64,000 nt of DNA, from positions 496,001 to 560,000 of the forward strand of contig CAVZQZ010000006.1 of NCBI GenBank assembly GCA_963777565.1. The letters are read 5' to 3'. The DNA is from CALMEC01 sp963777565 (GTDB lineage: Bacteria > Actinomycetota > Thermoleophilia > Miltoncostaeales > Miltoncostaeaceae). Positions 39,761 through 48,017 of this stretch are shown here, one piece after another (the first letter of the stretch is position 1; each line of letters starts with the position of its first letter). Below the pieces are notes generated by a model. The model was not told where the DNA came from, did not search any database, and saw only the letters and a list, made by a program, of their open reading frames with translations. The position numbers and the translations under genes were made by a program.

Positions 39761-40392
39761 GCCATGCGATCGAGGATGGGATGGTCACGTATCCCGGGCT
39801 GCCGGGACCGGTGATCTGCGACTTCCTCAGCCGGGAGGCGTCCCGAGCGAACTACGCTCCGGGCACCGAGTTCCAGATCGGCCGGATCGACCTCGTGTCG
39901 AACACCGGCACCTACGTCGATACGCCGTTCCATCGGTTCGCCGACGGCGAGGACCTGGCCGACGTCGCGATCGACCGGCTCGCCGACCTGCCGGGTCTGG
40001 TCGTCGACGCGACCGGGGCAACCGCGGTCGACGCCGAAATGTTCGCGGACCTGGCGGTCGCGGGGCGCGCTGTGCTGGTGCACACCGGCTGGGACGTCCA
40101 TTGGCGGACCGGCCGCTACCTGCGGGGACACCCCTTCCTCACCGCCGCGGCCGCGGAGCTGCTGGTCGCGCAGGGCGCGGCGCTCGTCGGCATCGACTCG
40201 CTCAACATCGACGACACGTCCAACGACACCCGGCCGGTCCACACCGCGCTGCTACGCGCGGGCATCCCCATCGTGGAGCACATGACCGGCCTCGCCGGGC
40301 TCTCCGCAGACGGCTTCCGGTTCAGCGCCGCACCCCCCAGGGTATGCGGCATGGGCACCTTCCCGGTGCGGGCGTTCGCCGTCACCGGCTGA
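39742..40392 (+). CDS. Cyclase-family (kynurenine formamidase-like) hydrolase
   Basis: 216 residues. The N-terminal VIDLSHAIEDGMVTYPGLPG is typical. The metal-site motif reads SNTGTYVDTPFHRF; in the classical family it is HxGTHxDxPxH, so the first His is Asn and the second Tyr, while Asp and the last His remain. This variant is known in bacterial members I recall, so activity is possible but the substrate is unclear. VGIDSLNIDD and IPIVEHMTGL follow. No tryptophan catabolism gene is near. Confidence 0.78.
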   Translation: MAVIDLSHAIEDGMVTYPGLPGPVICDFLSREASRANYAPGTEFQIGRIDLVSNTGTYVDTPFHRFADGEDLADVAIDRLADLPGLVVDATGATAVDAEMFADLAVAGRAVLVHTGWDVHWRTGRYLRGHPFLTAAAAELLVAQGAALVGIDSLNIDDTSNDTRPVHTALLRAGIPIVEHMTGLAGLSADGFRFSAAPPRVCGMGTFPVRAFAVTG

Positions 40393-40405
40393 CCGGCTGG
40401 GCGAT

Positions 40406-41146
40406 TCAGTCCGGGTAGCGCACCGCCACGAGCGTGAGCGGATGAGCCGGGGCGGTCGGGCCGGCGGCGGCGCGCGGCAACCCGTCGAGCAGCCGCGCGA
40501 ACCTGGGGACGTCCCAATGGCCGCGGCCCACCAGCAGCATCGACCCCACCAGGACACGCACCATGTGCCGCAGGAACGCATCAGCCTCGATCCGGAGCAC
40601 GACCTCGTCGCCGCGCTGCGACCAGTCACAGGCCGTCACGGTGCGGTCGAAGAAGACGTGCTCCGTCTTGGTCGGCGTGAAGGCGCGGAAGTCGTGCTGC
40701 CCCACGGCGGCCGCCGCCGCCGCGCGCAGGGCCTCGACGTCCAGCGCCACCGGGACGTGCAGCACGCGGTCGCGGCGCAGCGGCGACCGGAGACCAGGCA
40801 GCACCCGGTACTCGTAGGCGCGGCCCCTCGCATGGGCACGGGCATCGAACCCCTCGGCGGCCTCCACGGCGCCTCGCACCGCCACGTCTGCCGGAAGCGT
40901 CCCGTTGAGCGCGCGCACCAGCCGGCGCACGTCGACCCCGGCGGGCGCGACCAGGCTCGCGACCTGGCCGGAGGCGCTGACACCGGCGTCGGTGCGACCG
41001 GCCACGCGCAGCTCCGCGACGGGCGCCCGAAGCACCGTCTCGAGGGCATCCCGCAGCACGCCCTCGACGGTGCGCAGCCCCGGCTGGGCCGCCCAGCCGG
41101 CGAAGCGCGCTCCGTCGTATTCGAGGTCGAGCCGGAGGGTCGGCAC
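40406..41146 (-). CDS. truA: tRNA pseudouridine synthase A
   Basis: 246 residues. TruA makes pseudouridine at positions 38-40 of tRNAs. The catalytic Asp is in RVAGRTDAGVSASGQVASL. LRLDLEYDGARFAGWAAQPG opens the protein and LRHMVRVLVGSMLLVGRG is near the end. It is the last gene of the ribosomal supercluster, 30 nt after rplQ, the common order in actinobacteria and firmicutes. Confidence 0.94.
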   Translation of the reverse strand: MPTLRLDLEYDGARFAGWAAQPGLRTVEGVLRDALETVLRAPVAELRVAGRTDAGVSASGQVASLVAPAGVDVRRLVRALNGTLPADVAVRGAVEAAEGFDARAHARGRAYEYRVLPGLRSPLRRDRVLHVPVALDVEALRAAAAAAVGQHDFRAFTPTKTEHVFFDRTVTACDWSQRGDEVVLRIEADAFLRHMVRVLVGSMLLVGRGHWDVPRFARLLDGLPRAAAGPTAPAHPLTLVAVRYPD

Positions 41147-41176
41147 GAGGACCCCCGCCTACACTCCGCTACTGGC

Positions 41177-41560
41177 CTACTCCGCCGAGGCGCCTGCCGT
41201 CGGCACCTCGCGCGAGAGCTCCAGCAGCACCATCGGCGCCGCGTCGCCGGGACGGGGTCCGAGCTTGATGACCCGCGTGTAGCCACCTGAGACGTCCTGG
41301 AACACCGGCGCGATCTCGTTGAACAACCGGTAGCTGACCGGCTTGTTGCGAAGCAGCGAGATGGCCTGACGACGCGCGTGAAGGCTGCCGTCCTTGCCGA
41401 GGGTAATCGCCCGCTCCGCCACCGATCGCGCAAGCCTCGCCTTCGCCTCGGTCGTCTGGATGCGGCCGTGCTCGAGCAGCGCGGTGGCAAGGTTCGCCGC
41501 CATCGACTTTCGGTGAGCGCTGGTTCGGTTGAGCTTCGGGCCTTGTCGGCGGTGACGCAT
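41177..41560 (-). CDS. rplQ: Ribosomal protein L17
   Basis: 127 residues. LNRTSAHRKSMAANLATALL at the N-terminus and ITLGKDGSLHARRQAISLL are typical. The C-terminal GGYTRVIKLGPRPGDAAPMV is conserved. It binds 23S rRNA near the exit tunnel. It lies 21 nt after rpoA. Confidence 0.96.
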   Translation of the reverse strand: MRHRRQGPKLNRTSAHRKSMAANLATALLEHGRIQTTEAKARLARSVAERAITLGKDGSLHARRQAISLLRNKPVSYRLFNEIAPVFQDVSGGYTRVIKLGPRPGDAAPMVLLELSREVPTAGASAE

Positions 41561-41581
41561 CGCGAGTTCCCCTTCGTCGTT

Positions 41582-42514
41582 CTAGTCGTCGGCGCGGAGG
41601 CCGAGCCCCTGCGCTGCGAGCACTTCCTTGACTTCCTCGATGCTCTTTCGGCCGAAGTTCGGGATTGCCCCGAGCTCGCCCTCCGTCTTCGAGATGAGAT
41701 CGCCGATCGTCTCGATGCCGACTCGCTTGAGGCAGTTGTATGAGCGCACCCCGAGTTCGAGCTCCTCGATGAGGATGTCGTGCATGTCGCTTTTCGGCGC
41801 GCCGTCGTCCTCCGGGGCGTCGTCCTGGGGGGCGACCGGGTTCGCGAACATCGACAGCCGGCCGATCAGCGTCTCCGCCGCCCGGGCGAGCGCTTCGCGC
41901 GGGTCGATCGACCCGTCGGTCTCGATCTCGAGCATGAGCTTGTCGTAGTCGGTGCGCTGGCCGACCCGGGCCGCGCTCACGTCGTAGCGAACACGGCGGA
42001 TCGGCGAGAAGGCCGAGTCGACGGGGATGACGCCGATCGTCGTGCCGGCGCCCTTGTTCTGCTCGGCCGGCACGTACCCCTTGCCGCGGGTGATGGTGAG
42101 GATCATCTCGAGCCGGGCGCCCTTGTTGAGGTTCGCGATCTCCAGCTCCGGGTTGAGGATCTCGAGGTCCGCGGGGCAGATGATGTCGGCGGCGGTCACG
42201 GCGCCGGGGCCGGTCTTCGCGATCTCGACTTCCACCTCGGGCGACTCGCCGTGGAGAACGCACACGAGGCCGCGGAGGTTGAGGATGATGTCCGTGACGT
42301 CCTCACGGACGCCGTCGATCGTGCTGAACTCGTGCTGCACGCCGTCGATCCGAATCGACGTGACGGCCGCTCCCTCGAGGGAGGACAACAGCACACGGCG
42401 GAGCGAGTTGCCGAACGTATGGCCGAAGCCACGGTCGAGCGGCTCCACCTCGAACACCCCCAGGGTGTCCGAGGAGGGGTTGTAGGTCATGCGGGGCGTC
42501 TGAATGTCGAGCAA
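41582..42514 (-). CDS. rpoA: RNA polymerase alpha subunit
   Basis: 310 residues. The N-terminal dimerisation domain (about 1-230) has EPLDRGFGHTFGNSLRRVLL and the assembly loop. The C-terminal domain (about 245-310) has LELGVRSYNCLKRVGIETIG and NFGRKSIEEVKEVLAAQGL, which bind UP elements and activators. The linker is acidic (PQDDAPEDDGAP). The gap to rpsD is 122 nt, the largest in this part of the cluster, and holds nothing I can name. Confidence 0.97.
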   Translation of the reverse strand: MLDIQTPRMTYNPSSDTLGVFEVEPLDRGFGHTFGNSLRRVLLSSLEGAAVTSIRIDGVQHEFSTIDGVREDVTDIILNLRGLVCVLHGESPEVEVEIAKTGPGAVTAADIICPADLEILNPELEIANLNKGARLEMILTITRGKGYVPAEQNKGAGTTIGVIPVDSAFSPIRRVRYDVSAARVGQRTDYDKLMLEIETDGSIDPREALARAAETLIGRLSMFANPVAPQDDAPEDDGAPKSDMHDILIEELELGVRSYNCLKRVGIETIGDLISKTEGELGAIPNFGRKSIEEVKEVLAAQGLGLRADD

Positions 42515-42636
42515 CTTCTTCCTCTTCCTCCGGCCGGAGCCGGCATGTCGTGAACGCGAAAGCGGGGCCCCTTGCCTCGGTTGCCCGTCTCCGCGTCAGA
42601 GACCGACCACCATCGCCCGAGAGCCCCGGGGGGGCG

Positions 42637-43260
42637 CTACTTGGAGTAGAGCTCCACGATGAGCTGTTCCCGCACCGGGGTGTCGATCTCGACCCGTTCC
42701 GGGAACTTCAGGATTGTGCCGCTGAGCTGGTCGTAGTCGGCCTGAAGCCACGGCGCGACGGACGCCACCAGATCGGTCGCGTTGCGGATCGTCTGCTCGG
42801 CGGCCGACTTCTGTTTGACTGAGATGACGTCGTTGGGACGAACCTGATAGCTCGGGATGTCAACGCGCCGGCCGTTGACCTGGAAGTGGCCGTGCGTGAC
42901 GAGCTGGCGCGCCTGACGTCGCGAGGCCGCGAAGCCGAGCCTCGTCACGACGTTGTCGAGGCGAAGCTCGAGCAGCCGGAGCAGGTTCTCGCCGGTGATG
43001 CCCGGCTGGCGGCTGGCCTTGGCGTAGTAGCGACGGAACTGCGCCTCGAGCACGCCGTAGAACCGGCGCGCCTTCTGCTTCTCGCGAAGCTGCAGCAGGT
43101 ACTCGCTCTGCTTCTGGCGGCGTCCCTGCCCGGCCTCACCCGGCGGGTAGGCGCGGCGCTCGATGCCGCACTTGTCGGTCAGGCAGCGCTCTCCCTTGAG
43201 GAAGAGCTTCTCGCCCTCACGGCGGCACTGCTTGCACTGGGGGTCACGATCGCGGGCCAC
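42637..43260 (-). CDS. rpsD: Ribosomal protein S4
   Basis: 207 residues. The N-terminus has a zinc-type Cys set (C7, C10, then C27 and C32 in KGERCLTDKCGIERR), the C+ form. The S4 RNA-binding domain has LDNVVTRLGFAASRRQARQL and VNGRRVDIPSYQV. S4 nucleates 30S assembly and in many bacteria represses the alpha operon; no regulatory pseudoknot was identified here. Confidence 0.96.
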   Translation of the reverse strand: MARDRDPQCKQCRREGEKLFLKGERCLTDKCGIERRAYPPGEAGQGRRQKQSEYLLQLREKQKARRFYGVLEAQFRRYYAKASRQPGITGENLLRLLELRLDNVVTRLGFAASRRQARQLVTHGHFQVNGRRVDIPSYQVRPNDVISVKQKSAAEQTIRNATDLVASVAPWLQADYDQLSGTILKFPERVEIDTPVREQLIVELYSK

Positions 43261-43278
43261 AGATTCCTCTCGAACGAA

Positions 43279-43677
43279 CTAGACGCGGCGCCGCTTGCGG
43301 GGGCGGCAGCCGTTGTGCGGGACGGGGCTGACGTCGGTGACCGAGGTCACCTCAAGGCCGGCGGCCTGGAGTGAGCGGATCGCGGTCTCGCGACCGGAGC
43401 CCGGGCCCTTGACGTACACGTCGACCTTCTGCAGGCCGTGCTCCATGCCCTTGCGGGCGGCCGCGTCGGCGGTGACCTGCGCGGCGAACGGGGTGGACTT
43501 GCGCGAGCCTTTGAAGCCCGCGGACCCCGCGGTCTCCCATGCGATCACGTTGCCCTCACGATCGGTGAGCGTGACGATCGTGTTGTTGAACGACGTCTTG
43601 ATATGGGCGTGCCCAATGGCGATGTTCTTCTTCGTGCGGCGGCGTGTGCGGCCGCGCGTGGCCTTCTGACGGGACAC
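43279..43677 (-). CDS. rpsK: Ribosomal protein S11
   Basis: 132 residues from GTG 43677 with GGAGC upstream. The longer open frame to 43860 is shadow inside rpsM. AHIKTSFNNTIVTLTDREGN, SAGFKGSRKSTPFAAQ and the end TDVSPVPHNGCRPRKRRRV are conserved. S11 forms part of the 30S platform. Confidence 0.96.
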   Translation of the reverse strand: MSRQKATRGRTRRRTKKNIAIGHAHIKTSFNNTIVTLTDREGNVIAWETAGSAGFKGSRKSTPFAAQVTADAAARKGMEHGLQKVDVYVKGPGSGRETAIRSLQAAGLEVTSVTDVSPVPHNGCRPRKRRRV

Positions 43678-43690
43678 TCGTGCTCCGTTC

Positions 43691-44062
43691 CTATTTCTTC
43701 CGCTGCTTGCCGACCGTCTTGCGCGGGCCCTTGCGGGTGCGGGCGTTGGTCTTCGTCCGCTGTCCCCGCGCGGGGAGTCCGCGCCGGTGGCGCAGCCCGC
43801 GGTAGCAGCCGATCTCGGACAGGCGCTTGACGTTGTTCGCGCGCTCCCGGCGAAGGTCACCCTCGACGATGAGATCCTTCTCGATCACGTCGCGGAGGCG
43901 CGTGACCTCCTCCTCGGTGAGGTCCCTCACGTAGGTGTCGGGGCCGATGCCGACCTGCGCGAGCACCTTGTTCGCCGTGGACCGGCCGATGCCAAAGATG
44001 TACGTGAGCCCGATCTCGATGCGCTTCTCGCGCGGGACGTTGACGCCAGCGATGCGTGCCAT
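43691..44062 (-). CDS. rpsM: Ribosomal protein S13
   Basis: 123 residues. RIAGVNVPREKRIEIGLTYI and GIGRSTANKVLAQVGI start the protein; GLRHRRGLPARGQRTKTNAR and the basic tail are conserved. S13 contacts the P-site tRNA and bridges to the 50S subunit. The rpmJ gene ends 6 nt upstream. Confidence 0.96.
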   Translation of the reverse strand: MARIAGVNVPREKRIEIGLTYIFGIGRSTANKVLAQVGIGPDTYVRDLTEEEVTRLRDVIEKDLIVEGDLRRERANNVKRLSEIGCYRGLRHRRGLPARGQRTKTNARTRKGPRKTVGKQRKK

Positions 44063-44068
44063 GCCCGC

Positions 44069-44182
44069 CTAGCCCTGCGTCTGCTTGTGGCGGGGATTCG
44101 GGCAGATCACCATGATCTTGCCGTGCCGCTTGATCACGCGGCACTTCTCACACATGGTCTTTACCGACGCGCGGACCTTCAA
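44069..44182 (-). CDS. rpmJ: Ribosomal protein L36
   Basis: 37 residues from TTG 44182: KVRASVKTMCEKCRVIKRHG, then KIMVICPNPRHKQTQG. The CxxC, the later Cys and the His form the zinc ribbon. The size and place between infA and rpsM are standard. TTG is the only start that gives the full protein. Confidence 0.93.
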   Translation of the reverse strand: MKVRASVKTMCEKCRVIKRHGKIMVICPNPRHKQTQG

Positions 44183-44192
44183 TGATTCGTCC

Positions 44193-44414
44193 TTACTTGA
44201 AGCGGTACGTGATGCGGCCGCGGGTCAGGTCATACGGTGAAAGCTCCACCTTGACGCGGTCGCCCGGAAGGATTCGGATGTAGTGCTGGCGCATCTTGCC
44301 CGAGATGTGCGCGAGTACGCTGTGGTCGTTGTCGAGCTGGACGCGAAACATGGTGTTGGGCAGGGCTTCGGTCACCTCGCCCTCAAGCTCGATCGCATCT
44401 TCCTTCTGACCCAC
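44193..44414 (-). CDS. infA: Translation initiation factor IF-1
   Basis: 73 residues, an OB-fold protein that binds the 30S A site during initiation. LEGEVTEALPNTMFRVQLDN, HISGKMRQHYIRILPGDRVK and SPYDLTRGRITYRFK are conserved. It is separated from map by 129 nt that contain a possible promoter. Confidence 0.96.
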   Translation of the reverse strand: MGQKEDAIELEGEVTEALPNTMFRVQLDNDHSVLAHISGKMRQHYIRILPGDRVKVELSPYDLTRGRITYRFK

Positions 44415-44443
44415 AGACTCCTCTCACACCCTCTGACAGCGTC

Positions 44444-44472
44444 CCCGTAGGGCGGCCTGGTCGAAAACGCAA
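44444..44472 (-). promoter_or_regulatory. Possible internal promoter before infA
   Basis: TTGCGT (44472-44467), 17-nt spacer, TACGGG (44449-44444), 30 nt upstream of infA. The -35 resembles those of rplM, tuf and guaB3; the -10 is weak. Confidence 0.3.
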
Positions 44473-44543
44473 GCTCCAACGCACGCGGGGCTCCGCGAGC
44501 GGCCCCGGATGCTAGCACGATCATCGCCCGGGGTGACGGCCGC

Positions 44544-45347
44544 TCACGGCAGCCGGGTCAGGATGCGCGGGCCGTTCTCGGTGACCGCCACGGTGTGCTC
44601 GGCATGCGCGGAGAGGGAGCCGTCCGCGGTCCTGATCGTCCAGCCGTCCGGGTCGATCGTGATGTCTGATCCGCCGGCGTTCACCATGGGCTCGATCGCG
44701 ATCACGATGCCGGGCACGAGCTCGGGTCCGGTGCCGGGCTCACCGAAGTTCGGCACCTGCGGCTCCTCGTGCATCGTTCGGCCGACGCCGTGACCGACGA
44801 GGGCGCGGACAACCGAGTAGCCGGCCGCTTCGACCTCGGTCTGCACCGCATGGCCGATGTCGCCGACGTGGCGCCCCGGCCGGGTCTGCTCGATTCCACG
44901 GGCGAGGGCGCTTTCGGTGACCGATATCAGGCGGGCGGCATCGGCGGTCACGCGTCCGATCGGGAACGTACGGGCGGTGTCGGCCACCCACCCGTCGAGG
45001 ATGAGGCCGATGTCGACCGAGAAGATGTCGCCGTCCTGGAGGCGGGCGGGCCCGGGAATCCCGTGTACGACTTCGTCGTTCAGGGAGGCGCAGATGGTGC
45101 CCGGGAACGGCGGAACGGACGGGCCACCGGGGTAGCCGAGGAACGCGGGAATCGCGCCGCGCGAGCGGACCGCCTCCTCCGCGATGCGGTCGACCTCGAG
45201 GGTCGAGACGCCCTCCCTCACCTCCGCACGCAGGAGGTCGATGCATTCGGCGAGCGCCACGCCCGCGGCCGCCATGGCGTCGAGCTCGTTCGGGGTCTTC
45301 GGAACAGGCCCCGAGGGTCGGCGCGGCGGGCGGCGTTTGGCGCTCAT
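44544..45347 (-). CDS. map: Methionine aminopeptidase, type I
   Basis: 267 residues. It removes the initiator Met. Metal ligands are in IFSVDIGLILDGWVADTART (two Asp), ALVGHGVGRTMHEEPQVPNF (His), IAIEPMVNAG (Glu) and the final SAHAEHTVAVTENG (Glu). A basic N-terminal stretch (SAKRRPPRRPSG) precedes the fold. The ATG overlaps the adk stop as ATGA. Confidence 0.95.
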   Translation of the reverse strand: MSAKRRPPRRPSGPVPKTPNELDAMAAAGVALAECIDLLRAEVREGVSTLEVDRIAEEAVRSRGAIPAFLGYPGGPSVPPFPGTICASLNDEVVHGIPGPARLQDGDIFSVDIGLILDGWVADTARTFPIGRVTADAARLISVTESALARGIEQTRPGRHVGDIGHAVQTEVEAAGYSVVRALVGHGVGRTMHEEPQVPNFGEPGTGPELVPGIVIAIEPMVNAGGSDITIDPDGWTIRTADGSLSAHAEHTVAVTENGPRILTRLP

Positions 45348-45997
45348 CGGCCGAGCGCGCCGAGCAGGCGCGAGTACACCGCGCCCGGCTCACCGGTGCC
45401 GTCGACCTCGCGCAACACGCCACGGTCCCGGTAGTAGTCGACCACCGGCGCCGTCTGCGCAGCGTACGTCTCGAGCCGGGCCGCCACCGTCTCGGGGCGG
45501 TCGTCGTCGCGCTGGTAGAGGTCGCAGCCGCCCGCCACGCCGGTCGCCTCGCACACGTCCTCGGGAGTGTGCGGGTTGAAGACCTCGTGATAGGAGCGCC
45601 CGCACGCGCGACACAACCACCGTCCGCCGAGCCGGCGAACCAGCTCGTCGTTGGGCACCAGGAGCGAGAGCACCGCCTCGAGCGGGGCGTCGAGTTCGGC
45701 AAGCATCGCGTCGAGCGCCTCGGCCTGGGCGACCGTGCGGGGAAAGCCGTCGAGCAGGAAGTCGTCGGCCGATCCGCCGAGCCGGCCGCGGATCATGCCG
45801 ATCACCACCTCGTCCGGCACGAGCGCGCCCTCGTTCATGAACCGTTTCGCCTCGGCGCCGAGCGCGGTCCCGTCGGCGATCTCCTGGCGCAGGAGGTCGC
45901 CGGTCGCAAGGTGCACCAGGCCGAGCTCGCGCTTGAGCCGCTCCGCCTGCGTCCCCTTGCCCGCGCCGGGGGGACCGAACAGCGCCAGCCGCGCTAT
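45344..45997 (-). CDS. adk: Adenylate kinase, probable ATA start
   Basis: 217 residues. It interconverts ATP + AMP and 2 ADP. The P-loop is LFGPPGAGKGTQAERL, followed by LATGDLLRQEIADGTALG and FLLDGFPRTVAQAEALD. The lid has four Cys (LCRAC, then VC and GGCDLYQRDDD), suggesting a zinc lid. No ATG, GTG or TTG lies before the conserved start in this frame. The first fitting codon is ATA at 45997, overlapping the secY TAG as ATAG, with GAAGG upstream. A CTG three codons later is the other choice. Confidence 0.92.
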   Translation of the reverse strand: MARLALFGPPGAGKGTQAERLKRELGLVHLATGDLLRQEIADGTALGAEAKRFMNEGALVPDEVVIGMIRGRLGGSADDFLLDGFPRTVAQAEALDAMLAELDAPLEAVLSLLVPNDELVRRLGGRWLCRACGRSYHEVFNPHTPEDVCEATGVAGGCDLYQRDDDRPETVAARLETYAAQTAPVVDYYRDRGVLREVDGTGEPGAVYSRLLGALGR

Positions 45998-47247
45998 CTG
46001 AGGAACCCTTCGTACTGGCGTTGCATGAGCTGCGCCTCCAGCTGACGCATCGTGTCGATCGCGACGCCGACGACGATGAGCAGCGACGTCCCGGCGAACG
46101 TGAAGTTCACTGCGGGCATGTACTTGAAGATGATGCTCGGGATGGCCGCGATGATCGCCAGGTAGATGGCCCCCGGAAGCGTGAGCCGCGTCATGACCCG
46201 ATCGAGGTACACGGCCGTCGGCCGGCCCGGGCGTACGCCCGGAATGAAGCCGCCGTACTTCTTGAGGTTCTCGGCCTGGTCGACCGGGTTGAACTGCACC
46301 GCCGTGTAGAAGTAGGTGAACAGGATGATGAGCAGCGACTGGAAGATGATGAAGTACCAGGAGTTCGTGCCGAGCACCTCCGCCACCCGGCGGAAGAACG
46401 ACCCGCCGATGAGCGTCGAGAGGAGCGACGGCAGGATCACGATCGACGCCGCGAAGATCACCGGGATCACGCCCGCCATGTTCACGCGGAGGGGCATGTA
46501 GGTGGTGCCGCCCTGCGTCATCCGCCGGCCGACGACCCGCTTCGCGTACTGGATCGGGATGCGGCGCTGGCCCTCGTTCACGAAGACGACACCGACTACG
46601 ACGGCGACGGCCATGACGCCGATGATGATCTTGCTGACCGGCTCGAGGTCCCACCATCGCCGGATGCCGGTCGGGATCCCGGCGACGATGCTCGCGAAGA
46701 TCATCAGCGAGATGCCGTTCCCGATGCCGCGCTGCGTGATGAGCTCGCCGAGCCACATCACCAGCACCGTGCCCGCGGTGAGCGAGATGACGATGAGGTA
46801 GAGCCGCCCGATCGACAGGCCGCCCAGGGCGCCCTGCTGACGGAAGAACAGGATGTACGCGAGCGACTGGACGAATGCGAGCGCGACGGTGAGATACCTG
46901 GTGTACTGCGTGATCTTGGCGTAGCCCGCCTCGCCCTCCTTCTGAAGCTGCTCGAGCTTCGGGATGACGACGGTCATGAGCTGGACCACGATGCTCGCCG
47001 TGATGTACGGCATGATCCCGAGCGCGAAGACCGAGAACCGTGTCAGCGCCCCACCCGAGAACAGGTTCAGGAACTGCAACACGTTCGCCGAGCCCTGGTT
47101 GTTGATGGCGTTGTTGATCTCGTTCGCGTTGACGCCGGGGAGCGGCACGTACGTGCCGAAGCGATAGATCGCCAGGATCGCGAAGGTGAACGCGATCTTC
47201 TTGCGAAGCTCGGGCGACTTGAACGCGTTGAGAATCGACTTCAGCAC
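45994..47247 (-). CDS. secY: Protein translocase subunit SecY
   Basis: 417 residues with ten membrane segments. LAIYRFGTYVPLPGVNANEI, the plug region, GNGISLMIFASIVAGIP and FIPGVRPGRPTAVYLDRVMT are conserved. SecY is the channel for protein export and membrane insertion. It follows rplO by 45 nt and overlaps adk. Confidence 0.96.
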   Translation of the reverse strand: MLKSILNAFKSPELRKKIAFTFAILAIYRFGTYVPLPGVNANEINNAINNQGSANVLQFLNLFSGGALTRFSVFALGIMPYITASIVVQLMTVVIPKLEQLQKEGEAGYAKITQYTRYLTVALAFVQSLAYILFFRQQGALGGLSIGRLYLIVISLTAGTVLVMWLGELITQRGIGNGISLMIFASIVAGIPTGIRRWWDLEPVSKIIIGVMAVAVVVGVVFVNEGQRRIPIQYAKRVVGRRMTQGGTTYMPLRVNMAGVIPVIFAASIVILPSLLSTLIGGSFFRRVAEVLGTNSWYFIIFQSLLIILFTYFYTAVQFNPVDQAENLKKYGGFIPGVRPGRPTAVYLDRVMTRLTLPGAIYLAIIAAIPSIIFKYMPAVNFTFAGTSLLIVVGVAIDTMRQLEAQLMQRQYEGFLR

Positions 47248-47292
47248 CGGGTGCTCACCTTGGCTCCCTGGACGGCGTCGTCCACGCGGCGG

Positions 47293-47838
47293 CTAATCCT
47301 CGGCTGGCGGGGCCGAGGCTCCTGCGGGAATGACCTCCACGGTACCGCCCGCGGCCTCGATCTTCGCCCGCGCCCCCGCGGAGAACTGGTGCGCCCGAAC
47401 GGTGAGCGCGCGGTCGAGGTCGCCCTGGGCAAGGATCTTGACCGGCCACCGGCGATTGCGGTTTCCCTTCACGAGCCCGCGCGCCTCGAGCGCCTCGACG
47501 TCGACGACCGAGCCGGCGTCGAACGTGGCGAGGCTCCCCACGTTCACCGGAATGGTGTGGGTGCGAAACGGCCCCATGGGCATCGACTTCTTGTGGTTCG
47601 AGCCGCGCAGCTTGCCCTTCTGCATGTGGATCGGCGTCTGTCCGCCCTGAAACGTCTCGATCGGGCCCTTGCCCGAACGCGAGCCCTGGCCTTTCTGGCC
47701 GCGCCCCGAGGTCTTTCCGTGGCCGGAGCCGGGACCGCGGCCGACGCGCTTGCGCTTGCGACGCGAGCCGGGCCTCGGCGCGAGGTTCTCGAGCCGGATG
47801 TCGGCCGGGTCGATCACGGGTGTCGCGTCGTCGCTCAT
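47293..47838 (-). CDS. rplO: Ribosomal protein L15
   Basis: 181 residues from ATG 47838. RKRVGRGPGSGHGKTSGRGQ and FQGGQTPIHMQKGKLRGSNH are conserved. The first 20 residues (SDDATPVIDPADIRLEN) are an acidic extension before the core, and the end is Ala/Pro-rich. The start overlaps the rpmD stop by 4 nt. Confidence 0.95.
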   Translation of the reverse strand: MSDDATPVIDPADIRLENLAPRPGSRRKRKRVGRGPGSGHGKTSGRGQKGQGSRSGKGPIETFQGGQTPIHMQKGKLRGSNHKKSMPMGPFRTHTIPVNVGSLATFDAGSVVDVEALEARGLVKGNRNRRWPVKILAQGDLDRALTVRAHQFSAGARAKIEAAGGTVEVIPAGASAPPAED

Positions 47839-48017
47839 TCGCCAACCCCCTCCTCGACCGACACCAGGAACGCGACCTTGCGCAGGCGTCCGCGCAGCTC
47901 GGGCGTGTCGCGATGCACCTTGCTCCGGCCGATCTTGCCGAGGCCGAGGGCGCGCAGCGTGCCGCGGTGCTCCCACTTCGTGCCGATCGCAGAGCGCGTC
48001 TGGGTGACCCGGATCAC
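47835..48017 (-). CDS. rpmD: Ribosomal protein L30
   Basis: 60 residues: IRVTQTRSAIGTKWEHRGTL, then RALGLGKIGRSKVHRDTPEL. Normal length for bacterial L30. Start and stop overlap rpsE and rplO by 4 nt each. Confidence 0.94.
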   Translation of the reverse strand: MIRVTQTRSAIGTKWEHRGTLRALGLGKIGRSKVHRDTPELRGRLRKVAFLVSVEEGVGE

